From assembly GCA_026545225.1 (NCBI GenBank), contig CM048845.1, positions 101,056,033 to 101,120,032 on the forward strand: a stretch of DNA of 64,000 bases, written 5' to 3'. Made by a program: the position numbers and the translations under genes. Position 1 is the first letter of the stretch; each line of letters starts with the position of its first letter. The DNA comes from Cornus controversa. Its lineage: Eukaryota > Streptophyta > Magnoliopsida > Cornales > Cornaceae. Positions 11,101 to 23,395 of the stretch are shown here, one piece after another. A model generated the notes under the pieces. It was not told where the DNA came from. It saw only the letters and a program-made list of their open reading frames with translations, and did no database searches.

Positions 11101-14100
11101 CCATAATCTCTCTTGAAACCTGTTTCATTTTTTTCAAGTCATGTAATGATAATATTTAATGGTTATTATCTCCTGAACCAGAATGGGTACCATGAATATC
11201 TGAGGCTTAAGGCAAGAGTTGAAGTCCTCCAACAATATCAGAGGTAATTGATTTCCACTTCATGCACACTAAAGTATTTGATATAATGTGCAAATTTGAT
11301 ATTCATAAATTAAAAATATTACTTAATCAATTCCTTCATAAAATTTATATTTCTAGCTAGTCTAATGAGAAGTTATATAATTCACTTTCTATCTGAATGG
11401 TATTAAATCATTGAGTACTGCAGAAATCTTCTTGGAGAAGACTTGGGCTCACTAAACTCAAAAGAGCTTGAGCAGCTTGAGAATCAACTAGAGATGTCCT
11501 TGAAGCAAATAAGATCAGCTAAGGTAAAGATACTTTTCTTACATGATTTTTTAAAACTAGACATTTTATTTTATTTTATACAGCTGGCGGCTCAATGGAT
11601 TTAATGTATACTGCCCACTTTCAATCATTTTCCAAACTGGAATTCTCAATTTGGCATGAGAAATCATTCTGACTTTCTGTGGTCTTTTTGGGGTTCCACA
11701 AAATCCATATTCTACTCATTTAGGGTTTGTTTGGTAACGTTGTCATTTTTGTTTTCTATTGCCATTTTTAAAAGATGAGAAGTCAGAACAAGAAACACGT
11801 TTCCATTTCAGAAAAAATAAAAGTAATTTTAAAAAATTGACAATTGGTTAGACATAAATTAAAAGTTTCAAAATGAAACTGCCAAATCTAGTTTTCATTT
11901 TTAAGGACACTGTAACAATGTTAAAAAGTTGACAGCATATGATATTACCAAACGTATTCTGCTTGTGACAGAAATAACAGCACAACTGATTTTCAGTTTT
12001 CATTTTTCAAAAAATTGAAAAAGGAAAATGACAACATTCTTCTCCAGTATTCTTTGAAATGCTACCTTCCTTCCATTTAAATGTTTCTTCTCTTCTAATA
12101 TGTTTTAACATATCATAAATCCTTCCTGATGGTATCACCTCCTCCTCCTACATGGGAGGTTGAGGGTTAAAGTCCCCATTAAGACGAGTTGAGTGTATGT
12201 CTTACCTAATTTTTTAATTTTAATTTTTCTAAAAATATTTCATATTGTGTGGGAACAAGGAACCGGTTACCTTATAAATTAAATTATAAAGTTGACCCTA
12301 TATAATCCAAGCAGGTTGTGCCTTCAGCTGCACTGGCCTCATGGTTGCATGGTTGATGTGCTTTGAATGTTGTCCAACTCTCCCTCCTAGAGTTGTAGTG
12401 TTTTTGTTTTTATTTTACTGTAATTTTGCTTTGTAGCTATGCTGCTAGCTTGTTGCCCTTTGGCTTGCTTTGTACAATGTTTTTGTCAATACAATCTTAC
12501 CCTATTGAAAAAAACTCTCAAAATTGGTCCTCTAACTGTATATGGTTGCTCACTTTAACTCAAATGACAAAGTTAGGACATGAAGAACATTGCAGAGAGA
12601 ATATCCGAATAAAAAGAGTGTATAAAGATTTAAAATGGATTTTTAAAAGTGCACTCCCAAGCTCTAATAAGAGGAACAAATCTAACCTAATCTATGGAAA
12701 ATAACTCACAACCTGAAAGATTAGGTTAAGGTTAAGGAAAAAAGACAGCCAAAAATGTAGTATAAAAACTTGACAACCAAGCGCACCCCAAAAATAAAAT
12801 GGATCATCCCAAAACCCAAAGAGACCCAAAGTGTAGGTCAATAAAACTAACATGGAACCAGCAACAACTATGTGATAGAAACATAGACATCCATATTTGA
12901 TGAGATAAAGTCTTTTTATTTTTTGGTTAAGTAAAAACTCGCGTATACACACACCCACAAATGCTCACTATAGGACTTGAACTCACCTCTCTTTCGAGAG
13001 AGGAGAGGTTATACCAATGGCTTAGTAATTTAATCAGATAAATATACTTGCATATGTTTGTAGTAGGTCCTGAAATTGAGGTAAAACTTTTCACAAATAT
13101 GGTCACTAGAGAATAAATATCCAGAAGTGAGTCCAAGCTATCGTAGAGGGGTCCACTGTTCTATATGGATTTCTCAAAAAAGTCATAGCAATTTCGGATT
13201 TTATATGTTTGAAAAACACTGTATATTAAAAAAAGTTTCTTGTGTTTTTTTTTTTATGATCCTTATTTTCTCCTTTTCTTCCTCTATTTATAGCCAAAAA
13301 TATCTCTCCCATCAATGGTCGAGGTTTGGATGTAGTAAATATTTACGAAACAAGGGCCGAGATTACATAACACAAGAGGTTCACTCATCTCACAAGGGAT
13401 CTCTTCCTTCCTCTGTGGCAGGCCAATTAATAGTGTATGGACCACATCCTAGCTAGAGATGGAGTCCATCATTGATTTAGCGTACCCTGGACTCTAGCTA
13501 CCAAACCTAAACCATTGGTTCCCATATGGCAATGATCCTGCTCCTACCCCCCATAAGACCTCGGAATGCCGTGAGATTTATCCGTAGAGAGAAACTCCTC
13601 GTATCAAGGAAATTAATTCGTAAAGAGGACCTCCGCGATGTTTTATCCGTAAAGAGGAGTGACTCTTTGCTTTAGGGAGGTTGATCCGTAGAGAGGAGCT
13701 CATCACCATCCGAGGTTTATCCTAGTGAAAGGAAAAAGACTCGTTTGAGGTTTATCCGTAAAATGAAACTCTTCGCAAGGTTTTATCCGTAGAGAGGAGT
13801 GACTCCTTGCATTATGGAGATTGATCCGTAGAAAGGACCTCCGCGACATTTTATCTGCAGAGAGGAGCTCGTCCCAAATCAAGGTTTATCCGTAGGAAAG
13901 AGCTCATCGCCAGAAGAGATTGATCTGTAAAGAGAATCTCCATTTGTATGTCCTATGGGACAAGCATTCCAACACAAACCCCAAGGCCTTTTGGTTTGTG
14001 AGCCCTCTTTGATGGTCCTCGCATAGTCTCCAAAAATGAGGTAGTTCGAGGTCCCTCCCTTGGTGGGGACCCCAATTGCCACGTCTCCTTGATTTCGTGG

Positions 14101-14274
14101 AAAAGTCAGATTAGCATTAAAATAATGTCACGTGAGCACACATGGAAAATGTCGAATCATCAATACCAACAACGTACATTTTGGGTATAACTTTATACAT
14201 CTTTATACAAAAATTAAACTCAATGGATGCAGATTTGTATGCTTCATTGAATAATGAAATATTTTAAGACATAT

Positions 14275-14309
<35 letters not shown>

Positions 14310-17053
14310 GATTATATATTTCATAGAACATATATTATGATTAATTATAGGATAAATATTAAATACCACTTACACTCCTCATATTAGGCAATATCCCGAT
14401 CAGACCCCCTCTAGTTTCAATATTCTCGACTACACCCCCTGTAAGCAAGATCTATCAATTTTTTTCTATTGCTGACGTGCCACTAACCGAAGGGAGAAAT
14501 TTATACATAAACTCAAAATTCAAGGTGTGTAGCTGGGAATATTAAAACTAGAGGGGGTTTAGTCGGGATATTGTCTATATTGAGGGGGTGTAAGTGGTAT
14601 TTACCATTAATTATATTCTTTTTTAGATATTGATATCCTAAGTCTTGAAGTAAAAAGGTTGAGGGCGAAAGATTGAGGTTCAAGCCTTTTGAGTTGTGAC
14701 AGCTGTCTTTGGATATACTTAATTGTTTAAAAAGAAGAAGAACACTCAATTATTAACTCCAACTTCAAGGAATACGCACTTGATATGGTACAATCCCTCT
14801 TAGACGCTTGTGTGCTTACATAAGGGACCCATATCTTAGAAAGCATGAATATTTCACCGAAGGTGTCGTACCTATGTTAGACATTTGGATACCATGTTGG
14901 ATACTTGGACACTCTTCGAACACTTCGTAGAAATGTCCTGACATTTTTCTCTTTAGAACACTTCTCGGGCACTCCTCTAACACATGTTGGACACTTCGTA
15001 GCAGTGATGTAAATTCAAGTATATCAAAAGAAAATTATATGCGACTAAGTTATGATTAAAAATTTAAGTTAAATATATATAGAGGACTAAATAAGTTTGA
15101 CTCTTTAATCTATTTGTCTATTTTTGTTTATAAGTTTGTTTGGTTTTTAATTGCTTGACGATAAATTGAAGTATTTATGTAATGTAGTTTTTTTTGTTGA
15201 ATAATTAATATATATTATTATTTTATAGCTATATCATTGTCTTGCCATGTCTTTTTTTTTAAAAATTTTTTGTATCGTCATATTCGCATCGTATCGTACC
15301 CCGTATTTGTACCTCCTAGCCCATACCCATATGTAAAACCCACAACTGTCACAATGGATTGGCTTCCAGTTTCCACACCCAAAAAGTCTAATCACTTGGT
15401 GGAATTAACATCGTTCTCTCACTATGGACTGGATGACCTATTGATAAAGAGGTTCTTTTGCCGCGTCAAATTTGGATGGAGAGAACTTTGGACAGTTTTG
15501 GAATTATAAGAACGAATGGTACTAACACTATTCGGTAACTTAAACTTTCACTTCGAATAAGATATGTTCCAGCAGCTATGGTTTATTATTTTTATTTTAT
15601 CTTTATGTTGGATACCATCTCATACGCATAGAAGTGATGGCTCCTCGCAGTAGGTTTCACTTTCACCACTAAGTTTGTATTTTCTTTGATCAAACTATAA
15701 TTAATCCATAATGAGGTATCTGATCAATTTTTCTATATTTTGTTCTTCAGACTCAGTTTATGCTGGATCAGCTTGCTGATCTTCAAATGAGGGTATGTGT
15801 ATCTATTTACAAATACTAAAATACTTGAGCTTTTTTTATCAATTTGATATTTACTGGCTATTTAATTGCAGGAACACATGCTAGCTGAATCCAACAAAGT
15901 CTTAAGAAGGAAGGTAATAATTCCCACATAATGTTCGAAGCCCATTTCACATTTGAGAAAAGCATTTTGGATGCATGGTTAGGTCCTTTGGCTGAAACCA
16001 GTTAAATGGTTACTCTTCAAAGGGTTAAGATTGCTAAATGTTGCAACATCTGTAGTTATATTAATAGTTTTTGACCATCCTGATTTTTCTCATTTTTTGA
16101 CACACCTTCATAGTTTTTGACCAATTAATCTTCTTTTATTACATCTTTGGGTCATTAGAAAATTCAACCCATTTTTGCTCATAACTTCTCATAATCAAGG
16201 GCATCTAAAGATAAATTATCAGTCTTTCTAAGTATCCACAACATCATGTGTTTTTGTATATTAAAATACTTTTAGTAAGTTTCATCTTAGTTTTACAATG
16301 ATCTGTTATTTTTGTGTGTTTTTTGGTCTGCCTCTTTTTAAATAATTGATTCATTATGTGATGTTTTACTTGAATTTTGTTTCCGGGTAGCAATGCGATC
16401 CGTTTTTGACTCGAAAATGAATTTTTTTATCCGATTTTCTTATGAGTTGTAGACTTAGTTATAGAATTCTCCTGTACCCCAGTATATAAAGTGTTTAGAG
16501 TTTGTAACGTGGGTACAAAGAACTTTGATATTCACACTGAGAGAGGATTTGGAAGCTGAAACTTATAATCTTTTATTTTCTGTGTAGTTAAAATTTTTGT
16601 CGGATTTTCACCGCGGATGTAGGCATTACACTAAACCACATAAATCTTTGTAGTTTTTTTGTGATTTGTGTCTGCAATTTCTATTGATTTCTTGATTGCG
16701 TGTTTGGTTGGCGCGGTATTTGACAGTTGGAAGAAAGTACTGTCGAAATGCCAATTCGGCTGTCATGGGGAACGGGAGCACAAACCATCCCTTACAACCC
16801 ACTTCCTGCTCAATCAGAGGGATTTTTTCAACCATTGGGATTGAATTCCACATTGCAAATTGGGTACTTTTCAGGCTTTTAATCAACTGATCATGTAAAA
16901 TATATCTGAAGGTTACACTCGAGACATGAGTCATCTAACTTTGCATTTTTAACTGGTTTCAGGTACGATCCTCTGCCTGCGGGTTCAAATGAGATAAATT
17001 TTGCAGCCCAAACACAAAATGACAATGGATTTTTCCCTGGATGGACGCTCTGA
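7892..17053 (+). CDS. SEP-like: SEPALLATA-type MIKC MADS-box transcription factor (8 exons, 245 aa)
   Basis: Exons: 7892-8076, 10835-10913, 11182-11243, 11424-11523, 15751-15792, 15872-15913, 16727-16863, 16963-17053. All seven introns are GT-AG and the reading frame joins cleanly. The exon lengths 185, 79, 62, 100, 42, 42 and then two C-terminal exons follow the class E MADS-gene pattern. Residues 1-60 are the MADS DNA-binding and dimerisation domain ([20 protein letters not shown], then [20 protein letters not shown]). A short I region follows, then a K domain at about 90-175 with [19 protein letters not shown], and a C-terminal region with [15 protein letters not shown] and the SEP-II-like end NGFFPGWTL. 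The family binds CArG boxes in the nucleus and bridges floral MADS complexes. The [16 protein letters not shown] linker region (here [10 protein letters not shown]) and the ending place it nearest the SEP1/SEP4/FBP9 (LOFSEP) group rather than SEP3. The exact subclade needs a phylogeny. Introns 1 (2.8 kb) and 4 (4.2 kb) hold transposon insertions. No defect is visible. Confidence 0.95.
8079..8181. repeat. (TA)n...(TA)n(TG)n microsatellite at start of SEP intron 1
   Basis: A TA run begins 3 bp after the exon 1 donor site. After a TC-rich interval come about 17 TA and then about 16 TG units. Reading exon 1 through this tract gives meaningless Tyr/Ile and Cys/Val strings, which confirms that the splice site is at 8076/8077. 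Confidence 0.9.
8955..9005. repeat. (ATT)n microsatellite in SEP intron 1
   Basis: About ten ATT trinucleotides with flanking imperfect copies. Confidence 0.85.
10405..10675. mobile_element. MITE in SEP intron 1
   Basis: TAGGTGTTGTTTGATAAAAT on the left is matched by ...TTCTCAAACAACACCTATA on the right, an inverted repeat of about 13 identical bases with further decayed pairing inside. The 270-bp AT-rich body is non-coding. No convincing target-site duplication was found, so the superfamily is open. Confidence 0.6.
11722..12042. mobile_element. Probable MITE in SEP intron 4
   Basis: The left end AGGGTTTGTTTGGTAACGTT plus GTCATTTTTG is mirrored by AAGGAAAATGACAACATTCT on the right, with an internal TTACCAAACG. 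The weak, long inverted repeat and the GTTTGTTTGGTAACG motif are typical of plant MITE ends. The borders are approximate. Confidence 0.4.
12912..13035 (-). mobile_element. tRNA-derived SINE-like fragment in SEP intron 4
   Basis: On the minus strand GCCATTGGTATAACC resembles an A box, and GTGAGTTCAAGTCCTA about 35 bp downstream resembles a B box (GGTTCAAGTCC type). No amino-acid acceptor stem pairing is evident, so it is not called as a tRNA gene. Confidence 0.45.
13555..13935 (+). repeat. Degenerate minisatellite in SEP intron 4
   Basis: About ten variants of the phrase TTTATCCGTAGAGAGGAGCTC recur every 35-45 bp, with linkers such as CCTCCGCGA and GTGACTCCTTGC reused between units. GC content is higher than in the surrounding intron, suggesting foreign (retroelement) origin. 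It is not coding. Confidence 0.8.
14276..14307. repeat. (TA)n microsatellite in SEP intron 4
   Basis: About 15 AT/TA dinucleotides shortly upstream of the family B MITE. Confidence 0.9.
14350..14605. mobile_element. MITE family B copy 1, 256 bp, 9-10-bp TSD
   Basis: The left arm TACCACTTACACTCCTC...CCCCCTCTAGTTTCAATATTC is mirrored over about 100 bp by GAATATTAAAACTAGAGGGGG...GGGGTGTAAGTGGTATTTACC. The flanks are both ATTAATTATA (14,340-14,349 and 14,606-14,615), a perfect 10-bp direct repeat that implies a 9-10-bp target duplication of Mutator type. A sister copy lies just beyond the gene at 17,529-17,780. Confidence 0.85.
14836..15318. mobile_element. MULE-like MITE, family A copy 2 (decayed 9-bp TSD), in SEP intron 4
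   Basis: The left end TTAGAAAGCATGAATA and the right end GTACCTCCTA, preceded by GTATCGTCATATTCGCATCG, match the other family A copies. The flanks ACCCATATC (14,827-14,835) and GCCCATACC (15,319-15,327) agree at 7 of 9 positions. The interior carries GGACACTT/GGATAC words. More decayed than the copies at 2724 and 48,751. Confidence 0.6.
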
Positions 17054-17528
17054 TGAAAGATCAATCTTTGTAAGCGTGGTGTGTGATATATATATTTATA
17101 TATATGCTATATCTATAATTTTGAAAGTTGTAATTATTGTTGAAGACAATAAGTAAAATAAATACTAGTACTTGCTGCATATGAGATACCTCTATAACAT
17201 GTATAATATATTTGTTTGTGGGTAAATGCTTTGATGGAAGATCAAAGTTTCTATGTTTGTAATATGCATTTTGAAATTTGTAATGATTAGTTGTTGGAGA
17301 CAACAATTGAAACATTTTATCTAACTGTTGGAAATTATGCTTTAATTATTTTTATTTTTTTGTGTTGAAGCTTGTATTTCTTTTCTAGTACGGAATACAG
17401 ATACATGTTTTTGTTATGTAGCCTGAAAATACCTACTACTACTCTTGTTGATTTCTACAGTAATTGTTTCTCTTTCTGCATTTGTCTCAAGAGTAGCATA
17501 TTGTGAGTTTTAGTCCTCTATTTCTTAT

Positions 17529-17780
17529 GGGTAAATATCACTTACACCCTTTCAGTTTAGGTAATATTTCGACTAGATCCTCTCTAGTTTCGATATTTTC
17601 AACTACACCTCTGGAATTTTGAATTTATGTATCAATTTTTCTCTTAGTGTCACGTCATCAAATCAGCAAGAGAAAAATTGACAGACGTTACTGACAGAAA
17701 GTGTAGTTGAGAATATTGAAATTAGAAGGAGTCTGATGGAAATATTGTCTAATCTAAGAGAGTGTAAGTGGTATTTATCC
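17529..17780. mobile_element. MITE family B copy 2, 252 bp, 9-bp TSD
   Basis: GGGTAAATATCACTTACACC at the left and GTGTAAGTGGTATTTATCC at the right are inverted repeats. The interior matches the copy in intron 4 (CTCTAGTTTCGATATT, AGCAAGAGAAAAATTGACAG). The flanks ATTTCTTAT and ATTTCTAAT form a 9-bp target duplication with one change. It lies 476 bp after the SEP-like stop codon, close to or within the 3' flank. Confidence 0.85.
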
Positions 17781-17789
17781 ATTTCTAAT

Positions 17790-19673
17790 AACAACAGCTG
17801 CAGCAAAAGGATCAATGCAATGTCAGCAATTGCTTCTGTTTGGGCATCCTCTGTGGAGGCCCAACTTCTTTTATTCGGGGGGCCCAAAATAAATAAGAAG
17901 ATTGGATAGAGATTATAAGCCTTAACTTATGAAGCCCAAAGAAGGTTTCATTATTGTTTATGCATGATGTCACGTATATGTGGACTATATCACTGTTCAG
18001 TGTTCAGTTCACTTGACCATATATGGTTTGAAGCATATCTATACTAATCTTGAAGAACTTTCTTTGGAATTTATGTGACAGGTCAATCATTTAGCACAAA
18101 TCAATGCGCGTACGACATAGCTAGTGGGACAATCTTCTAAAATGTTTGTGCAATTTCCTTTCACCATAATGAGACAGTTGGACTCTAATGACCATTAAAT
18201 CAATTAATAAATGGACCAAATGGTTACCAGTTGAACAAATGTGGATTTCTTAGTGGCAAATGTTAGATTTTTTTATTATTATTTCCAAATTTGTATTTAC
18301 CACATAATTTAAGTAGCCTTCTTTTTCATTTTATGTAAGGAAAACAAAGTCACTAAATATTTTTCATAAATTTTCCCAATTTCAATTATTTTGTCTTTCA
18401 TGTGAAATGTTTATAGATTTTCAAAGAATGCTGTACCCATCAAAGAATAGAGATGGTTGTGACAACATAGCATGCTTTCATTAATTGAGAGAGAGAGTGA
18501 AAGAGAGAGAGAGACGTGAGTGCAAAAGAAGAGGAATCCTATGGTGCATTCGGTGCACCTTTGATGCGATTAGGGTAAGTCGGTGCGGAGCCAAACACAG
18601 AACCCAACTCTATGCCGATGAGTTGGACTTTACATAGACTCACCCAAACAGACCCATCAGATGGACCACTAGATTCTCCTCCACAAAAGATGTATTGGAT
18701 ATCCGGGATTACCGGTGGTAATATGGTACTGCACCCAATACCAATTTTGTATTTCTCATTGTTATGAAAATTAATAATTTTTCTCACCATGGGCAGAGAA
18801 AATTTACAATATGAAAAAATTTATAATATCCTATGGGTACGTACCCCAAGATCATCACACACCATAGTGGTGTGCATGCGCAGTGAGCTTTATTACACGT
18901 GCACATCATTTATAGTATGATGATTTCGGGAGTACGTACTCTCAAATACTGTAAAATTATTCTTACAATACACTCAGTAAAATTATATCGGATAAAACTC
19001 GATCGTGCGTGCATACAAAATGAGTTTCATTGCCTATGTATAATATTTAAAATCTAAAATTTAGTAGATATGTTTACATCAAATGTATTGCAAACGTTTC
19101 TGCACACACGTGGGAAAGCTAAATCCTGTGGAAATCACAATCATGGAATTGTGCCAAACTACTAGGAACAGTTATATTACAAACACAAAATGAGAAAAGT
19201 CGGTCATGTCTGCCCCAGGCATAACGCCAATAAACACCAGGCCATTGCTTGACTTTTGATTGATAATCAACTTTCTTCAAACACATTATCATACATGACA
19301 CACTGTAAGATAAAGACATGATTCAAACCATTATTATTATTATTTTGTCAAAAAAATTATCATTTTTTCTTTGAAAGAAAAATTAAGTCATATCAACAAT
19401 TTTTACAAAGACAAATAGACTCTTACTTTTATACAGAGCAACTTTTTTCATTTAAGTTTCAGACAACTCAAACTTTCATTTACATCTTTGCCAAATTAGA
19501 TATAAAATTTAAATAAAATAAATGATAATATGTTATTAATATTTATATAGTTTTTTTTTTTTTTTTTTTTGTATTTGAGCCTGAAGAATTGTATACAAGA
19601 GTTTTGGTATTTAATTTAAATTAAATTAATTATAATTTAAATTCAGAAAGTATTATTCATTAATTAACTAAAA

Positions 19674-19720
<47 letters not shown>

Positions 19721-20300
19721 AAGAGAGGATTACATATCAAATTTCAAATAAAATTATAATTACAAAATTTTAAAGATTTAGTGGCTTAAAACTTAAATAA
19801 TAAAAAAATTAAAAGTAAGTTTTATTGGTCTTATTGAAAATTAATATGGCTTAATCTTTTAAAGAAAAAATAAGACCTAATGGTAATTTACTCATCCCCT
19901 CCTTTATTATTTTTTTTTCTTCCTTAGTGATTGTATAAAGTTGCTTCTTAAAGTCCTTAGTACTAGTGGATGAGTATTACCTACCTGGTGGAAGCAGGGG
20001 ACCAGCAATTCAGATAATAAAAAATTAAAAATAGTACCGAAAGAAAACCAACATCTTTTTTGTTTAATTTTTTTTCCTAAGTAAGTTTCAAGTACTTTTA
20101 ACCAAAAATATATAGTTTAAAAATAAAATAAAAAAAGAGCTAGCGCCTAGTGTATAACATTGGAGAGAAAAATATATAATTAGAGATTGAAATAAATTTC
20201 TCACGAGAATCTGTAATAGGATTGCTAGGTTAGGTTAATTTTGATCCTCCAATACCACTTTGGAGTTTACTTTGGTACTACATTTGTTGGGACAAAACAA
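17790..20300. other. Intergenic stretch without recognised gene
   Basis: AT-rich, with a poly-T run at about 19,551-19,570, a (TA)n run at 19,676-19,716 and a GA tract near 18,487-18,512. Short open frames here lack any family resemblance. Confidence 0.6.
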
Positions 20301-20922
20301 AATTTTATTATAGAGAAGAGTTTAAATTATCTTTTACTTTACCGCTTTCTTACATATTTTTTCTCATCGATGTTTTCTTTTTTGTTGGCTTTTGCTAGAC
20401 TTACAAGAGACTTTTGCCTTTAGTCTTGATTGTTCACAGAAGATAGGAATTTAGGGATGTGAATAGAGCTAGTTCGAGACGGGACATTCTTTTTCCAAAC
20501 TCATTCTACTAATTTTATTATGGAGAAGAGTTTAAATTATCCTTTACTTTACACTTTCTTACATATTTTTTCTCGTTAATGTTTTCTTTTTTTAGCTGGC
20601 TTTTGTTCGACTTACAAGAGATTTTTGCCTTTAGTCTTGACTATTCACAAAATATAGGAATTTAGCGATGTGAATGGGACTAGTTTGGGAGGGCACACTC
20701 TTTTTCCAAACTCATTCTACTAATTTTATTATGGGGAAGAGTTTAAATTATCCTTTACAGCTTTCTTACATATTTTTTCTCATTGTTTTCCTTTTTCAGC
20801 CTACTTTTGTTGGACTAACAAAAGACTTTTGCCTTTAGTCTTGATTGTTCATAGAAGATATAGGGATGTGAATGGGGCTGGTTCAGGACAAGACACTCTT
20901 TCTCCAAACTCATTCCACTGAT
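20301..20922 (+). repeat. Tandem triplication, about 210-bp unit
   Basis: Three consecutive units begin with AATTTTATTAT(G/A)G(A/G)GAAGAG at 20,301, 20,511 and 20,722. Each contains TTTCTTACATATTTTTTCTC, GACTTTTGCCTTTAGTCTTG and TTCCAAACTCATTC. Units differ by scattered substitutions and small indels, so the triplication is not very recent. No coding content. Confidence 0.9.
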
Positions 20923-21639
20923 AAATTTTTTTTTTTCAAACCGGCTTCGCTCCATCCCGTTTTACATTGGAGTACATATTTCTTTTAAAGTATTTAATAA
21001 TCATAATAACAAAAATGTTCTTAAAATTTAAAAATAAAATAAGAAATGAAGGAAGAAGAAAAATTATAACTAATAAGAGAATATTTATTATTAATTGGGG
21101 TGGGTTCAAAATTTAGCGATTTAAAATTTTTTTTTTTAAATCCACCCCTAATTTTATTTGGATGATCCAAAATATATTCTAATAAGAACGAGATTAAATC
21201 GATATCCCTTAATAGGACAGCTCCTCTTTAAATATCTGTTTTTACTAGGAGGTCTAAAAGTCAACTAATGAATGTGTACAATAATTTGGATACATGCAAG
21301 ACCTTCTAGATACATGAACACAAGTTCTCTAGATTTTTATAGGTTTAAAAAAATTAATATCCAATAAGAACATCATAGTATATATAATACTAAGATAACC
21401 CAAAAAAAAAAAAAAAAACTTTATTTGATTATTAATGATTATTGGGTGTTGTTTTATAATTGCAATGAATTGTTTATGCTGTCAAAAGATTATGATATTA
21501 TATGAAAAGAAGGTTATATTCGCACTCCTTTTTTTTTTTTTTTTTTGTACTTTCATTTTAAAAGAAATGTCATTTCTAATCTTAACTTCACATGTGAATG
21601 ATTACTTTTTTTCAAAATATTAAACTACTCTTTTAGATA

Positions 21640-22215
21640 TTCTCTCTCTATCTCCAATCTTTATTGTTTTCGGATTCTTTTGATCGAATAAACAAAAAAT
21701 ACCAAAAATATATATATATATAAAAAAAATAATTATCTTTTTACATGATCCAAAAAAAGTTATATATGTTGAATAAATTATCTTTTGACAAGGCCAAAAA
21801 AAAATTATTTCTATTAAATAAATTATCTCTTTTGGTAGGAACAAAAAATTAAAAAGTATCTAAAAAAAAGTTATCCGGTTGAATAAATTATATCTTTTGA
21901 CCGGACCCAAAAACAAATATCTTCTAATAGGACCCAAAAACAAAGTACCTAAAAAAAATTTATTTTTGTTAAATAAATTATATTCATTGTGAGAACCCAA
22001 AAATAAGTTGTTATTATCTCTTTTGATAGGATTAAAAAAAAAATCTCTTTTGGAAGGACTAAAAAAAATTCAAAAAGAAGGATTAAAAATAAATTATCTC
22101 TTTTGAATTAATAAAAAAAAAAAAAACCTAAGAAAAAGTTATCTCTTTTCACATGAGCAAAAAAATTACTAAAGAAGATAAAAAAATTATTATTTTTTGA
22201 TCAAAACCAAAAAAA
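21640..22215. repeat. Degenerate low-complexity repeat region
   Basis: The motif AAAAAAAGTTATCTCTTTTGACnGGACC recurs at irregular spacing of about 30-60 bp in many decayed forms, with poly-A runs between. It looks like an eroded minisatellite. Not coding. Confidence 0.6.
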
Positions 22216-22419
22216 TAATAATAATATAGAAAGTAAAGAAATTTATAGTATAAAGGGTAGTTGTAGTATTATAAAATAGGAGATGATGTATTAATTAGTT
22301 TAAGAACCTTCTTGTCATTTGTTTTAGAAGAAAAAGGCAAGTGTAGTGTAATCGTATAAAATGGGAGTGCGAGTATCGCCTGCTTATATAAAAAAGGACA
22401 ATAATATATAGTGGTGATG

Positions 22420-23395
22420 AGAGGGTTTTTATTTTAAAAAAATTACTCTCAAGTCCTACTTTGAAACTCTAAAGACAAATAAATCTTATAAAATTTTTAA
22501 AAAGACAAAGAAGTCCTACTTTTAAACACTAATGACAAATAAGTCCTACAAAATTTTTACAAAGACAAATAAATCCTACTTTTAAAAAATATTTCCAATT
22601 AAGTTCAAAATTTATAAATAATTAACCTTTTTTCAGTATTGTCATTTATTTCTCAATTTTCATTAGTGCCTTTTTTTCACACTAAAATACAAATTTTCTC
22701 TCTACTTCCAATATTTTGTAACTATTGCATATTTATAAAAATATTAATTGTTATCAAAATTAATAATCCTAAAATATTTAAAAAATTATTTCAAATTCAC
22801 TTTCCGTAAATACTCACAACATGTTAAAATACAATGAAATTCTTTTCATTCATTACATTTATGAATAATAAATTATTTTTTCTATTATTTTTGAATTTTC
22901 TATTTAATATTGCTTAAAATAAACTCAATAATAAAAAAATAAATCTCTATGAATTTAAGATAATGTTATCTAAAAATATTATTAAATTATCTTAATAAAT
23001 CAAATATAATGTGAATTTGAAATAATTTTTTTTCTTAAATTATTTATTTTTAATAAAAATTTTAGCAAAATAGTTTGAAGAAAATTAGTTGGATAACATA
23101 CGTGATATATGAAAAGAGTAAAAGAGAAATTGGACTAAATATAGACTTTGTTGAAATTTTTTATGAAAAGTAGGACTTCATTGTCTGATAAACTTTTGTT
23201 TAGAATTTATGTAAAAATTTTATAAAACTTATTTGTCTTTAGAATTTAAAAGTAGGTATTCTTTGTCTTTATAAAAAATTTACAGGACTTTTTTGTTTTT
23301 AAAGTTTAAAAATAGGATTTCTTTGTCTTTATAAAATTTATTTCTCTTTAGAGTTTAAAAGTAATAATTTTTTCTTTTATTTATTTTTCTACGAA
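22420..23395. mobile_element. Large foldback element with tandemly repeated arms, about 1 kb
   Basis: The left arm repeats about three times the phrase AAAGACAAATAAATCCTACTTTTAAA. The right arm repeats its complement, TTTAAAAGTAGGATTTCTTTGTCTTTATAAA, about four times. The arms can pair over more than 150 bp around an AT-rich, non-coding centre. Foldback elements with subrepeated arms are known in plants. Ends and target duplication could not be fixed. Confidence 0.7.

Noticed and set aside
12280..12500. Possible LINE 3' end (CTTTGTACAATGTTTTTGTC...)
   Set aside because: Only a vague likeness to LINE/mRNA 3' ends; no coding part is attached and no boundaries were found.
16626..16934. 102-codon minus-strand open frame over SEP exon 7
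   Set aside because: Shadow of the spliced plus-strand gene, with no family resemblance.
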